Of a stretch of DNA of 51,744 bases, positions 35,947 to 44,165 are shown piece by piece. Position 1 is the stretch's first letter, and every line of letters starts with the position of its first letter. The notes under the pieces are model-generated. The model made no database searches. It was given only the letters and a program-made list of their open reading frames with translations, and had not been told where the DNA came from. A program made the position numbers and the translations under genes. Source of the DNA: Paludibacter sp. (GTDB taxonomy: Bacteria > Bacteroidota > Bacteroidia > Bacteroidales > Paludibacteraceae); NCBI GenBank assembly GCA_024710005.1, contig JANJVQ010000035.1, positions 1 through 51,744 on the forward strand, read 5' to 3'.

Positions 35947-37374
35947 ATGGCGTTTGTTAACAACACAATGATTATCCGCCGGGATTTAATGGCGAAATTA
36001 ATCACCCTTTTCAATGAAAACCGGTTGGTCGAAGATATCGACAGACTGCCGGTCGACATGAAACCCAAGAACGCAAAAGCAAGGGGCAGGTGCTGTATTT
36101 ACAAAGAAAGAGCGATTCTGAAATACAAAATGCTCCCTATCCTGGGTTATGCTATTGACGAAGAAGAAGACGAATTTACACCCCTTTCAGCTTACGCAAA
36201 AGGAGCGCTGGAACGCACTGAAACCAAGAAAACCATTCTGACAGTGGTTGATGAAGCCTGTACAGCCTGCGTGAAGACCAACTATGTAGTCACCAACCTT
36301 TGCAAAGGTTGCGTGGGACGCCCCTGTTACATGAACTGCCCCAAAGATGCAATCTCCTTCCTGGAAAACGGGCAGGCATACATCGACCATGTAAAATGTG
36401 TCAATTGTGGAATATGTAAGGAAGCTTGTCCTTATCATTCTATTGTATATATACCCGTTCCATGTGAAGAATCCTGTCCGGTAAAAGCGATACAGAAAGA
36501 CGAAAACGGAATTGAACATATTGACGAAGACAAATGCATTTATTGCGGGAAATGCGTAAATGCCTGTCCTTTCGGCTCAATTTACGAAGTATCACAATTG
36601 TTCGACGTACTTTCCTCGATCAAAAGAGGAGAACAAATTGTGGCCATCATGGCTCCCTCTATCATGTCGCAATTCGATCATCCCATCCACGACATAGCCG
36701 CAGCAATCAAGAGAATCGGTTTTACCGAAGCTATAGAAGTAGCATTCGGAGCAATGGAAACAACCAAAAGAGAAGGACAGGAGCTACAGGAAAAACTGGA
36801 ATCCGGTCAGCAATTCATGACCACCTCCTGTTGCACCAGTTATGTTGAACTGGTCAACAAGCACATTCCGGAAATGAAGCCATTTGTTTCCCATACTGCT
36901 TCACCCATGTACTATACGGTAGAGCTGGTCAAATCAACCTATCCTGATGCCAAAATTGTATTCATCGGTCCCTGTGTCAGCAAACGCAAAGAAGTAATGG
37001 ATAACCCCGACATTGATTATGTGTTGACTTTTGAAGAAATCGATTGCCTGTTTACAGGCTTGGGTATTAACATCGAAACAACAGCAAGTACAGGAGAAAC
37101 AGCACCTATGGCCGGAAGAGGTTTTGCCCGTGCCGGCGGCGTTATAGCTGCTGTACAACAGCTGTATCCGAATCTGGCTGTAAAACCTGTACAGGTTTCA
37201 GACCTGCACAAAAAGAATGTAGCTTTGCTGCGCGCCTATGCCAAAGGAAAAGCTCCCGGCAATTTCATTGAAGTGATGGCCTGTGAGGGAGGTTGCATTT
37301 CGGGCCCCTGCGGTAAAATTGATTACGGCAAGGCGGCTAAGATATTCAGGAAACAGATGGGGGAGGTGGGTTGA
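35947..37374 (+). CDS. Monomeric [FeFe] hydrogenase, group B
   Basis: A 475-residue cytoplasmic enzyme that makes or uses H2. The N-terminal part carries several 4Fe-4S ferredoxin sites (CxxCGICKEACP, CIYCGKCVNACP and extra Cys around 105-130). The H-cluster domain has the three signatures in the group B form: TSCCTSY (L1), FIGPCVSKRKE (L2) and ACEGGCISGPC (L3), compared with TSCCPxW and MPCxxKxxE of group A. The maturation genes hydEFG are not in the window. It probably uses ferredoxin reduced by pyruvate metabolism to dispose of electrons. Its 3' end overlaps the converging downstream gene by 29 bp. It is preceded by a promoter and is not in an operon here. Confidence 0.93.
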   Translation: MAFVNNTMIIRRDLMAKLITLFNENRLVEDIDRLPVDMKPKNAKARGRCCIYKERAILKYKMLPILGYAIDEEEDEFTPLSAYAKGALERTETKKTILTVVDEACTACVKTNYVVTNLCKGCVGRPCYMNCPKDAISFLENGQAYIDHVKCVNCGICKEACPYHSIVYIPVPCEESCPVKAIQKDENGIEHIDEDKCIYCGKCVNACPFGSIYEVSQLFDVLSSIKRGEQIVAIMAPSIMSQFDHPIHDIAAAIKRIGFTEAIEVAFGAMETTKREGQELQEKLESGQQFMTTSCCTSYVELVNKHIPEMKPFVSHTASPMYYTVELVKSTYPDAKIVFIGPCVSKRKEVMDNPDIDYVLTFEEIDCLFTGLGINIETTASTGETAPMAGRGFARAGGVIAAVQQLYPNLAVKPVQVSDLHKKNVALLRAYAKGKAPGNFIEVMACEGGCISGPCGKIDYGKAAKIFRKQMGEVG

Positions 37375-38503
37375 TCAATTCATCCCGCAACTTGCAATCG
37401 CACTGGCATCTACCGGTATCAATCAGTCCGCTCCTGATCAACAACTCGTATTCCTTCAGGAAATTTTGCGTGAAAATTCCGGATTCCAGTTCGGCATTTA
37501 TTTGCTGAATTGTCCACCATTTCACCTGACTGTTGGTATCAACAATCCGTTTTTCTTCGGTAGGACAACAGGAAATAAAGAGATGTACATACTGGTGTTC
37601 ACAACTGTTCTCAATGCGGTAATTCGCTAAGAAAACCGGATTTAGGTCTGTCAACCCACAGGTCTCGGTTGTCGCTCTTTTTAAACACTGGTCAACCGTT
37701 TCTTTCAACCTGACATGCGTACAGATGGCATTATCCCATTGATCGGGATAGACGTCATCTTTACAGGAATTTTTCTTCAGGAAAACCCGGTTTCCTTCCA
37801 ATACGATGACCCTGACCACCGGATGCAGGTATTTTTGCCGGTCGTTGCCCATACTGGTCTGGTAGTTGGTCGAGCCAATTTCCTGACCGTATTCATTTAC
37901 TATGGGCAACCATTCTTCTTTCAGGAGATTTCCCCTGACTGCCATCACACGAATGGTTTCATACAGACTCACCACGACAATTAAGGCAGTATAAGCCTGA
38001 TAAACAAAAGTAAGTGCAGCTGACTTATGGCTGAAAATAAAAAGATACACACATACGTATGCCAGCGAAAAAAGGGCAAATAACACCGAGAAGGTATTGG
38101 TTGTTCGTATCAGTTCATTCAGGTTGTTCTCCATCGATATTTTTTTACTCGAGATGGAAACAACCAATCTGTAAATAGCTTTCCTGAAGGCCAGGAGTAG
38201 CAGCATAAAACCCAACGCGACCAGTTCACCCATCACAACATGATAGGGCAACGGGACATCATTCAACAAAATGAAAGTAACTATCACCCCGACAATAAAG
38301 TAAACGGTAACCGAAACAAGATACCAGGGCAGAATGGATTTATACAAAACGAGCACATAACCAACCATCAGGATGGTCAGCGGGAAAGAAATAATCCATG
38401 CTTTCGTAACTCCATAGAAGTCTTCTGCCAACAGAAATGCCAATATTGGCAATACGTGGAGAATAGGATTGAAAAATGACTCGTTTATATACTTCTTTAA
38501 CAT
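37346..38503 (-). CDS. Membrane protein with degenerate Nudix/IPP-isomerase-like domain
   Basis: The start at 38503 (MLKKYINESFFNP) is preferred because a perfect inverted repeat lies just upstream; ATGs at 38593 and 38536 exist. The first 200 residues hold about six transmembrane helices (ILPWYLVSVTVYFIVGVIVT and others). The C-terminal 150 residues start PVVRVIVLEGNRVFLKK and resemble the Nudix fold. QWDNAICTH matches the WxNxxCxH region of IPP isomerase. The Nudix box, usually RExxEExG, reads RATTETCG, losing two of the three catalytic Glu residues, so it is unlikely to be an active pyrophosphatase. It may bind an isoprenoid or nucleotide ligand. Its stop lies inside the convergent hydrogenase gene. 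Substrate unknown. Confidence 0.75.
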   Translation of the reverse strand: MLKKYINESFFNPILHVLPILAFLLAEDFYGVTKAWIISFPLTILMVGYVLVLYKSILPWYLVSVTVYFIVGVIVTFILLNDVPLPYHVVMGELVALGFMLLLLAFRKAIYRLVVSISSKKISMENNLNELIRTTNTFSVLFALFSLAYVCVYLFIFSHKSAALTFVYQAYTALIVVVSLYETIRVMAVRGNLLKEEWLPIVNEYGQEIGSTNYQTSMGNDRQKYLHPVVRVIVLEGNRVFLKKNSCKDDVYPDQWDNAICTHVRLKETVDQCLKRATTETCGLTDLNPVFLANYRIENSCEHQYVHLFISCCPTEEKRIVDTNSQVKWWTIQQINAELESGIFTQNFLKEYELLIRSGLIDTGRCQCDCKLRDELINPPPPSVS

Positions 38504-38517
38504 CTTCTCTAAAACAA

Positions 38518-38554
38518 CAATGTGTATTGCTTTCATTATAAACAATACACATTG
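38518..38554. repeat. Perfect 12-bp inverted repeat upstream of Nudix-like gene
   Basis: CAATGTGTATTG and CAATACACATTG are exact inverse copies separated by 13 nt, ending 15 bp from the ATG at 38503. The layout suits an operator or a 5' leader hairpin of the Nudix-like gene. Confidence 0.7.
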
Positions 38555-38606
38555 AAATAAGTTTGATCGATCCTGTTTTTTAAGAAAAAACAAGTATTTG
38601 AATTGA

Positions 38607-39209
38607 TTATTGAAATGACATCATACGACTCACATACTTCCCAATGATGTCGAACTCAAGGTTGACGACCGTTCCGGCTTTTATCTGATGGAAATTGGTA
38701 TGTTCGTAGGTGTATGGAATAATGGCTACCTGAAAGGTATTGTCGGTAGGATTGCAAACTGTCAAACTCACTCCATTCACAGTAACCGAACCTTTATCCA
38801 CAGTCATATAGCCTCTCTTTGCCATCTCTTTATCAAATTGATATTCAAAAGTAAAATACCAGCTTCCATCAGCTTCTTTTACCTCGGTGCAAATGGCAGT
38901 CTGATCGACATGTCCCTGTACAATATGGCCATCGAGCCTACCATTCATCAGCATACTACGTTCCAAATTCACTTTGCTGCCAATTTCAAGCAAACCAAGG
39001 TTAGTCCGGTCGAGTGTTTCTTTGATGGCAGTTACCGTGTAGGTTTTATCCGTTTTCTCCACCACGGTGAGACAAACACCGTTATGCGCCACACTTTGAT
39101 CGATTTTCAGTTCATCGACAAAGGTACATTCCATCGTGAGGTGCAGGTTTTCCTGCTCTTTGCGCAAAGCAATAACTTTGGCGGCTTCTTCTATGATTCC
39201 TGAGAACAT
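38607..39209 (-). CDS. ribE: Riboflavin synthase, alpha chain
   Basis: This 200-residue enzyme joins two lumazine molecules to give riboflavin plus a pyrimidine. It consists of two homologous lumazine-binding domains of about 95 residues. The start MFSGIIEEAAKV is the family signature (usually MFTGIIEE); domain one has NGVCLTVVEK and domain two VNGVSLTVCNP, with the usual GHIVQGHVD between them. Length is typical. It is transcribed leftward downstream of thrC across a 120-bp gap that holds a long palindrome, so it may be a separate unit. The rest of the riboflavin genes are not in this window. Confidence 0.95.
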   Translation of the reverse strand: MFSGIIEEAAKVIALRKEQENLHLTMECTFVDELKIDQSVAHNGVCLTVVEKTDKTYTVTAIKETLDRTNLGLLEIGSKVNLERSMLMNGRLDGHIVQGHVDQTAICTEVKEADGSWYFTFEYQFDKEMAKRGYMTVDKGSVTVNGVSLTVCNPTDNTFQVAIIPYTYEHTNFHQIKAGTVVNLEFDIIGKYVSRMMSFQ

Positions 39210-39248
39210 GGCAATTGTATTTATTGTTTTTTCAATTTTTATTTTTCA

Positions 39249-39312
39249 CCATATAAGTCACATAAGAAAACATAAGAAGAATCACTTATATTTTCTTATG
39301 TGACATATATGG
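39249..39312. repeat. 22-bp inverted repeat between thrC and ribE
   Basis: CCATATAAGTCACATAAGAAAA and its inverse TTTTCTTATGTGACATATATGG match in 21 of 22 bases around a 20-nt loop that itself repeats CATAAGAA. It lies between the thrC stop and the ribE start. No U-run follows, so termination by the classic route is doubtful. Confidence 0.75.
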
Positions 39313-39329
39313 TTTATTAATTATTAAGC

Positions 39330-40643
39330 CTACTCTTTCAATAAGAAAGATTTGAAGTCCTCAAAGTTTTTTGACATGGGTTGGCTTTGTTTTTCGCCTT
39401 TCATAAATTCCTGTAATTTCTCAGGAATTTCAATTTCTTCTCCGATGATATTTTGGACGGTATCCAGGAACTTGGCCGGATGGGCTGTTTCGAGGAAAAC
39501 ACCGGTCTCTCCGGGTTTCAAACCATCTTTCAGCGCCTGATAACCACAAGCCCCGTGAGGGTCAAGCAGATAACCGTTTTCTTTTTTACAGATTTTCACC
39601 GTTTCGGTAATTTGTTCATCGGTATACCTGAATCCGCTTATTTCGGCTGAAATTGCTTCGTGATTATGCCGGTATAAATCTAAGATACGGGCAAAATTGC
39701 TCGGGTCGCCTACGTCCATGGCATTCGCCAGTGTAGCAACTGAAGGGCGTGGGTTATATTTGCCGGTATTCAGATATTCCAGGAAAATATCGTTTTTATT
39801 ATTCGCAGCAATGAAACGTTTCACCGGCAATCCCATTTTCTTCGCGATTAAACCGGCCGTGATATTTCCAAAGTTACCACTTGGCACACAAACCACCATA
39901 TTATTAGCAGCCTCCTCCGAAATCTTTTTCAGCTGTGCATAGGCATAGAAATAATAAAAAGCCTGCGGGATAAAACGAGCCACATTAATCGAATTGGCCG
40001 AAGTCAGTTTCATCTTCGCGTTTAACTCCGCATCCATGAAAGCTGATTTCACAAGCGCCTGACAGTCATCGAAAGTCCCGTCGACTTCCAATGCAGTGAT
40101 ATTTTGTCCGAGCGTTGTAAACTGGCATTCCTGAATCGGACTGACTAATCCTTTGGGATACAATACATACACATGAATGCCTTCCACGCCCAGAAAACCA
40201 TTGGCTACAGCACTGCCCGTATCTCCGGAAGTCGCGACCAATACATTCACCTGTTTCTTATTATCTCCGTTTTGCTGAATAAAATAACTCAGCATGCGCG
40301 ACATAAATCGGGCGCCCACATCTTTAAAAGCGAGTGTCGGACCGTGAAACAACTCCAGGCTGTAAATGTCATCCGTAACCTTTACCAAAGGCACATCAAA
40401 ACTCAGCGTATCATTCACGATCATCCGCAACACATTGGCGTGTACATCCTCTCCGAAAAGCATGTAGGCTACCGAGTAGGCCATATCCTGAAACGACATC
40501 TTATCAATATTCTGATAAAACTTTTCAGGCAACACCGGAATCTCATTCGGCATAAAAAGCCCCTTATCCTCGGCCAATCCTTTGATTACCACATCACTCA
40601 GCGAAACGCCGGTTACTTTTTTGTTGGTACTGTAATATTTCAT
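39330..40643 (-). CDS. thrC: Threonine synthase
   Basis: A 437-residue PLP enzyme that turns O-phosphohomoserine into threonine. The PLP lysine is K107 in HGPTLAFKDVG, and the phosphate-binding TSGDTGSAVANG follows. The length and the YYSTNKKV start fit the bacterial class. It is the last visible gene of a threonine-linked cluster, transcribed leftward after apgM; in several Bacteroidales apgM lies directly upstream of thrC, but here a D12 methylase gene stands between them. A 111-bp repeat-rich gap separates it from that gene, so a separate promoter is possible. Confidence 0.95.
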   Translation of the reverse strand: MKYYSTNKKVTGVSLSDVVIKGLAEDKGLFMPNEIPVLPEKFYQNIDKMSFQDMAYSVAYMLFGEDVHANVLRMIVNDTLSFDVPLVKVTDDIYSLELFHGPTLAFKDVGARFMSRMLSYFIQQNGDNKKQVNVLVATSGDTGSAVANGFLGVEGIHVYVLYPKGLVSPIQECQFTTLGQNITALEVDGTFDDCQALVKSAFMDAELNAKMKLTSANSINVARFIPQAFYYFYAYAQLKKISEEAANNMVVCVPSGNFGNITAGLIAKKMGLPVKRFIAANNKNDIFLEYLNTGKYNPRPSVATLANAMDVGDPSNFARILDLYRHNHEAISAEISGFRYTDEQITETVKICKKENGYLLDPHGACGYQALKDGLKPGETGVFLETAHPAKFLDTVQNIIGEEIEIPEKLQEFMKGEKQSQPMSKNFEDFKSFLLKE

Positions 40644-40662
40644 TTTATAATTATGTAATTGA

Positions 40663-40757
40663 TAGCGAATAGCTAATAACGAATAGCTAATAGTTTTGAT
40701 TGATAAAATTTTATAACATTCGTCACTAATAGATTTTTCGCTATTAGCTATTCGCTA
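40663..40757. repeat. TAGCGAATAGCTAATA inverted repeat around methylase end
   Basis: TAGCGAATAGCTAATA (40663-40678) has a perfect inverse TATTAGCTATTCGCTA at 40742-40757, and a further partial direct copy at 40679-40692. The right arm supplies the TAG stop of the D12 methylase gene. A related phrase occurs near 16,660. Confidence 0.8.
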
Positions 40758-41855
40758 AAACCTCTTTTTCTCCATTAGGAACAAATACTCATGATACTTC
40801 CCATCGCTATTCACCCATTCGTTTGTCCAGCGCATGTTTCCCATCACGTTTTTTTTATAATCTATCTCGATGGCTTTGATAAGTTTACCCGATGAGGTGA
40901 TGATGTCCGACAATTCTGCTTTGGAGGCTTTACCTCCTGAACTGTACGACAGCAACACGTAACGCGACCGCGTTTCATCAATCAGCCTTTTCAACGCTTC
41001 CAGCGCGATAAACTTATCTTGTTCATCTTTTTTAAATTCTTCAAATACCGAAACCGCAGTCCGGTCGCGGGTATCCTCTCTCCTGTTCGCTTTTCCAAAC
41101 AGTTCGGCTTCATCATGCTGAATTACTGATGTCCAGAAATGATAATACGACTGGTATCTCACCCGGCTCGATGGCATTTTACCATTGTTAGAACCATAAG
41201 GCGGATCAAAATACACAAAATCATACGATTCCTGCCGGATGGCATCAAACACATCCCCCCGCAATACCCGGTTATTTCCTTTCAACTCATAACGCTTTGG
41301 GACTTGCAACACCAAGTCCTTATACGACCGCGGCGACCATTTCGACAAATATGCTACATAATGCCCGAGCGTACTGTCAACCTTATCCAACGCGAGCATC
41401 AGGCTTGTCAACAACACGCATTTATCATCCCATGCAAGCTGCAATTGATCAATTGCGCACCTGATCGCGTCTAATTTCCGCGTGTTCTTCAGCTGAAAAG
41501 GCTTTTTTGAGCTTGCTTCATCTCCACCGTAATGCTCGGTAAACCAACCATCGAATCCCTTCAGCGCGTTCAGTTCATCTATAATTTCCTGGTAATACGC
41601 CACCGGCTTATTCGCTTTCAGGTAACAGGTAGCAAACACCTCCGACCACACAGCCAAATCGTTGGAAGTGGTATCATAACCCATTTGGGCAAAAGCCTGC
41701 GATACCCTGGTAGTTCCGCTGAACCCGTCGAGTACGCTTTTCACTCCTTTCAAAGAAGATGCAATCTCTATGATATACGGAATAATCTTCAGCTTGGAAC
41801 CGGCATATTTGATTCCCTGTGTCGTGATTTTCCCGTTTTCATTTTTAATCGACAT
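40755..41855 (-). CDS. D12-class DNA adenine methylase
   Basis: A 366-residue alpha-class N6-adenine methyltransferase. The SAM-binding motifs are YAGSKLKIIPYI (17-28) and VLDGFSGTTRVSQAF (41-55), and the catalytic DPPYG starts at 217. The 160-residue stretch between them holds the target recognition part. No restriction endonuclease gene adjoins it, so it is an orphan or the partner is missing. It begins 2 bp after the apgM stop and would be translated with it. Its stop codon comes from a repeat copy. Position between two genes that are usually adjacent suggests insertion. Whether it controls gene expression or protects DNA cannot be said. Confidence 0.88.
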   Translation of the reverse strand: MSIKNENGKITTQGIKYAGSKLKIIPYIIEIASSLKGVKSVLDGFSGTTRVSQAFAQMGYDTTSNDLAVWSEVFATCYLKANKPVAYYQEIIDELNALKGFDGWFTEHYGGDEASSKKPFQLKNTRKLDAIRCAIDQLQLAWDDKCVLLTSLMLALDKVDSTLGHYVAYLSKWSPRSYKDLVLQVPKRYELKGNNRVLRGDVFDAIRQESYDFVYFDPPYGSNNGKMPSSRVRYQSYYHFWTSVIQHDEAELFGKANRREDTRDRTAVSVFEEFKKDEQDKFIALEALKRLIDETRSRYVLLSYSSGGKASKAELSDIITSSGKLIKAIEIDYKKNVMGNMRWTNEWVNSDGKYHEYLFLMEKKRF

Positions 41856-41857
41856 GA

Positions 41858-43069
41858 TTATTTGTCAAGCATAAAATGCTGCATAAACTCCATCTCTCTT
41901 AACTCGCCATAACTACCTTTCCGGCAAGCAAACTCATCATACACCTGTACCTCATCCCCTGTTTCACCCGGACGGTAAATGATAAACGGCACCGGATCCA
42001 TGGTATGCGTACGCAAGGCACAGGGAGTCGGATGATCGGGTAAAATGGCTATTGTCACCGGTTCATCCCATTTCGAAACCGCTTCAAAAACCGGCTTTAC
42101 AATTCGATGGTCTAAGTATTCGATGGTCTTGATTTTCAAGTCAACGTCCCCTTCATGTCCGGCTTCATCACTGGCTTCGATATGCAGATACACAAAATCG
42201 TCGGTTTTCAACGCTTCGATGGCAGCCTCAGCCTTACCTTCGTAATTCGTATTGTACAAACCTGTCGCACCTTCCACCAACACCACTTTTAATCCGGCGT
42301 AAACACCGATACCACGAATTAAATCTACCGCTGAAATTACAGTCCCGCTTTTGATACCATACAGTTCTTGCAAGGTTTTCATGGCCGGTTTATAACCCGG
42401 CGACCACGGCCAGATACTGTTGGCTTTGTCTTTTCCTTCCGCAGCACGTTTCAGGTTCACCGGATGATTTTCTAACAAAGCCTGTGACCGCAGAATCAAG
42501 TCATTCAACAAATCAGCTGTTTCATTAGCTTCAGCATCAACAGCTTTTATCATCACATCGGCTGATGGCGTACCCGGCACATCATGCGGCGGGGTACATT
42601 TCAGCTTCTTGTTGCCACCTTTTACTTTTAATAAATGGCGGTAAGAAACACCCGGATAAAAACTGACAAGCTCGTTACCCAGTTCCTGTTGCAAAAAAAG
42701 AATCAGTTCTTCGGCTTCTTCATTGCTGATATGACCGGCAGAGTGATTCTTTATTATTCCATTTTCGATACAAATGAGGTTACAACGCATGGCCATTTCG
42801 TCCTGCGCGATATCGACACCCATACTCGCCGCCTCCAGCGAACCGCGTCCCTCGAACACTTCAGGCACATTGTATCCCATCACGCTCATGTTGGCAATCT
42901 CACTTCCGGGCGCATATCCGGCCGGTATGGTATGCAGCATGCCACATCGTCCGAGGGCTGCTATTTTATCTATGTTTGGTTTGTTGGCAACCTGCAAGGG
43001 GGTTTTGTTTCCCAATGCCGGAATAGGTTCATCCGACATGCCGTCGCCAAGAATAATGATATATTTCAT
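41858..43069 (-). CDS. apgM: 2,3-bisphosphoglycerate-independent phosphoglycerate mutase (archaeal type)
   Basis: A 403-residue metal-dependent enzyme that interconverts 3- and 2-phosphoglycerate. It has the alkaline phosphatase-like start IIILGDGMSDEPIP, the PGSEIANMSVMGYN loop with the phosphorylated Ser region, a later DEAGHEGDVDLKI and ILPDHPTP. These fit the archaeal-type iPGM branch widespread in Bacteroidales, often annotated with homoserine kinase-like similarity and found with threonine genes. The start (MKYIIILGDG) is unambiguous. It sits 20 bp after nrnA and directly before the methylase, so it belongs to the leftward cluster. A link to threonine synthesis is contextual. Confidence 0.93.
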   Translation of the reverse strand: MKYIIILGDGMSDEPIPALGNKTPLQVANKPNIDKIAALGRCGMLHTIPAGYAPGSEIANMSVMGYNVPEVFEGRGSLEAASMGVDIAQDEMAMRCNLICIENGIIKNHSAGHISNEEAEELILFLQQELGNELVSFYPGVSYRHLLKVKGGNKKLKCTPPHDVPGTPSADVMIKAVDAEANETADLLNDLILRSQALLENHPVNLKRAAEGKDKANSIWPWSPGYKPAMKTLQELYGIKSGTVISAVDLIRGIGVYAGLKVVLVEGATGLYNTNYEGKAEAAIEALKTDDFVYLHIEASDEAGHEGDVDLKIKTIEYLDHRIVKPVFEAVSKWDEPVTIAILPDHPTPCALRTHTMDPVPFIIYRPGETGDEVQVYDEFACRKGSYGELREMEFMQHFMLDK

Positions 43070-43088
43070 TTGTTTTAAACTGAATATC

Positions 43089-44114
43089 TTAATTTAAAAA
43101 ATCCTTATACCCCGGCAGCGCTTCTTCAAACAACTTCACCGCATCCTCCATGGTGCCGTAATACTCTCCTCCGGAAGCATTCAGGTGACCGCCGCCGTTA
43201 AAAACATCACCTGAGAATTTGTTGGTCGGGAACGTTCCCTGCGAACGCAACGACACCTTTATTTTATCCGAATCCTCCCGCATGAAAACAGAGAAATCAA
43301 CACCGGCCATTGAAAGTGGTATATTTACAAAGCCTTCAGAATCACCGTTTACAAAATTGAACTGTTCCATTTCAGCGGCTGTCAACGTAATCAACGCGGC
43401 CTTGTATTCCGGATACACTTTCATTTTTTGGTACAAACAATACCCCATCAGTCGCAAACGATGTTCGGAATAGGTATTGAACACCTTCCGGTAAATATCG
43501 TCTTTATCCACACCCAACTTTATCAGTTCAGCAATGATGATGTAAATCTCCTCATCATTCGAGTTATAGGTAAAACCACCCGTATCCGACATCATACCCG
43601 TGTAAATACATTCGGCACAGGCGAGATTGATTTGCGAGAAATGTCCCATCCGGCATATTAACCTGAAAATGAGCTCACTTGTAGAGGATATCTTTGGATA
43701 AGAAATCACGATATCCGCGAAATCTCCCGGATGCAAATGATGATCGATGATAATTTTCTTTGCTGATGTCTCCAACACCACATCCGACATGCCACCCATG
43801 CGTTTGGGCACATTGAAATCAAGTGCCAGAATCAATTCTGCTTCCTGCAATTGCTCCGTTGCCGTTTCAATATCATTTTCAAAGACAATCACTTCAGCAG
43901 CACCGGGCATCCAGGCATAAAAATCGGGGAAGGCTGTCGGTACAATCACGACCGGCGACTTACCCTGCGTCATCAGGTAATGCCACATTCCGAGTGAGGC
44001 ACCCATGGCATCTCCATCCGGACCAACATGCACCACGATGGCTATTTTATCTGCTTCATCAATCGCTTTCTTGGCTTTGTGAACCAGTTCTTCTGCAATA
44101 ATTTTTGATATCAT
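43089..44114 (-). CDS. nrnA: DHH/DHHA1 phosphoesterase, NrnA-like
   Basis: A 341-residue enzyme of the DHH family, which removes nucleotides from short RNA (nanoRNA) and dephosphorylates pAp or hydrolyses cyclic dinucleotide products. The manganese site shows in VHVGPDGDAMG (about 28-38), ILALDFN and IDHHLHP, and the DHHA1 domain ends with GGGHLNASGGEYYG. Length and domain order match stand-alone NrnA, without added sensor domains. It has its own -7 box upstream and lies between comEC and apgM in the leftward cluster. Substrate choice (nanoRNA, pAp or pApA) cannot be told from sequence. Confidence 0.92.
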   Translation of the reverse strand: MISKIIAEELVHKAKKAIDEADKIAIVVHVGPDGDAMGASLGMWHYLMTQGKSPVVIVPTAFPDFYAWMPGAAEVIVFENDIETATEQLQEAELILALDFNVPKRMGGMSDVVLETSAKKIIIDHHLHPGDFADIVISYPKISSTSELIFRLICRMGHFSQINLACAECIYTGMMSDTGGFTYNSNDEEIYIIIAELIKLGVDKDDIYRKVFNTYSEHRLRLMGYCLYQKMKVYPEYKAALITLTAAEMEQFNFVNGDSEGFVNIPLSMAGVDFSVFMREDSDKIKVSLRSQGTFPTNKFSGDVFNGGGHLNASGGEYYGTMEDAVKLFEEALPGYKDFLN

Positions 44115-44136
44115 CGGCTTGGTTTTATAACGGGGA

Positions 44137-44144
44137 CAAAAATA
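44137..44144 (-). promoter_or_regulatory. -7 box of nrnA
   Basis: Read leftward it is TATTTTTG, 23 bp before the ATG at 44114, in the short gap after comEC. No clear -33 match is seen. Confidence 0.45.
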
Positions 44145-44165
44145 ACAAAAAAATATGATATAGAT

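Noticed and set aside
36534-36848. 104-aa plus-strand frame inside the hydrogenase gene
   Set aside because: Out of frame with the Cys-rich hydrogenase and without any recognisable domain.
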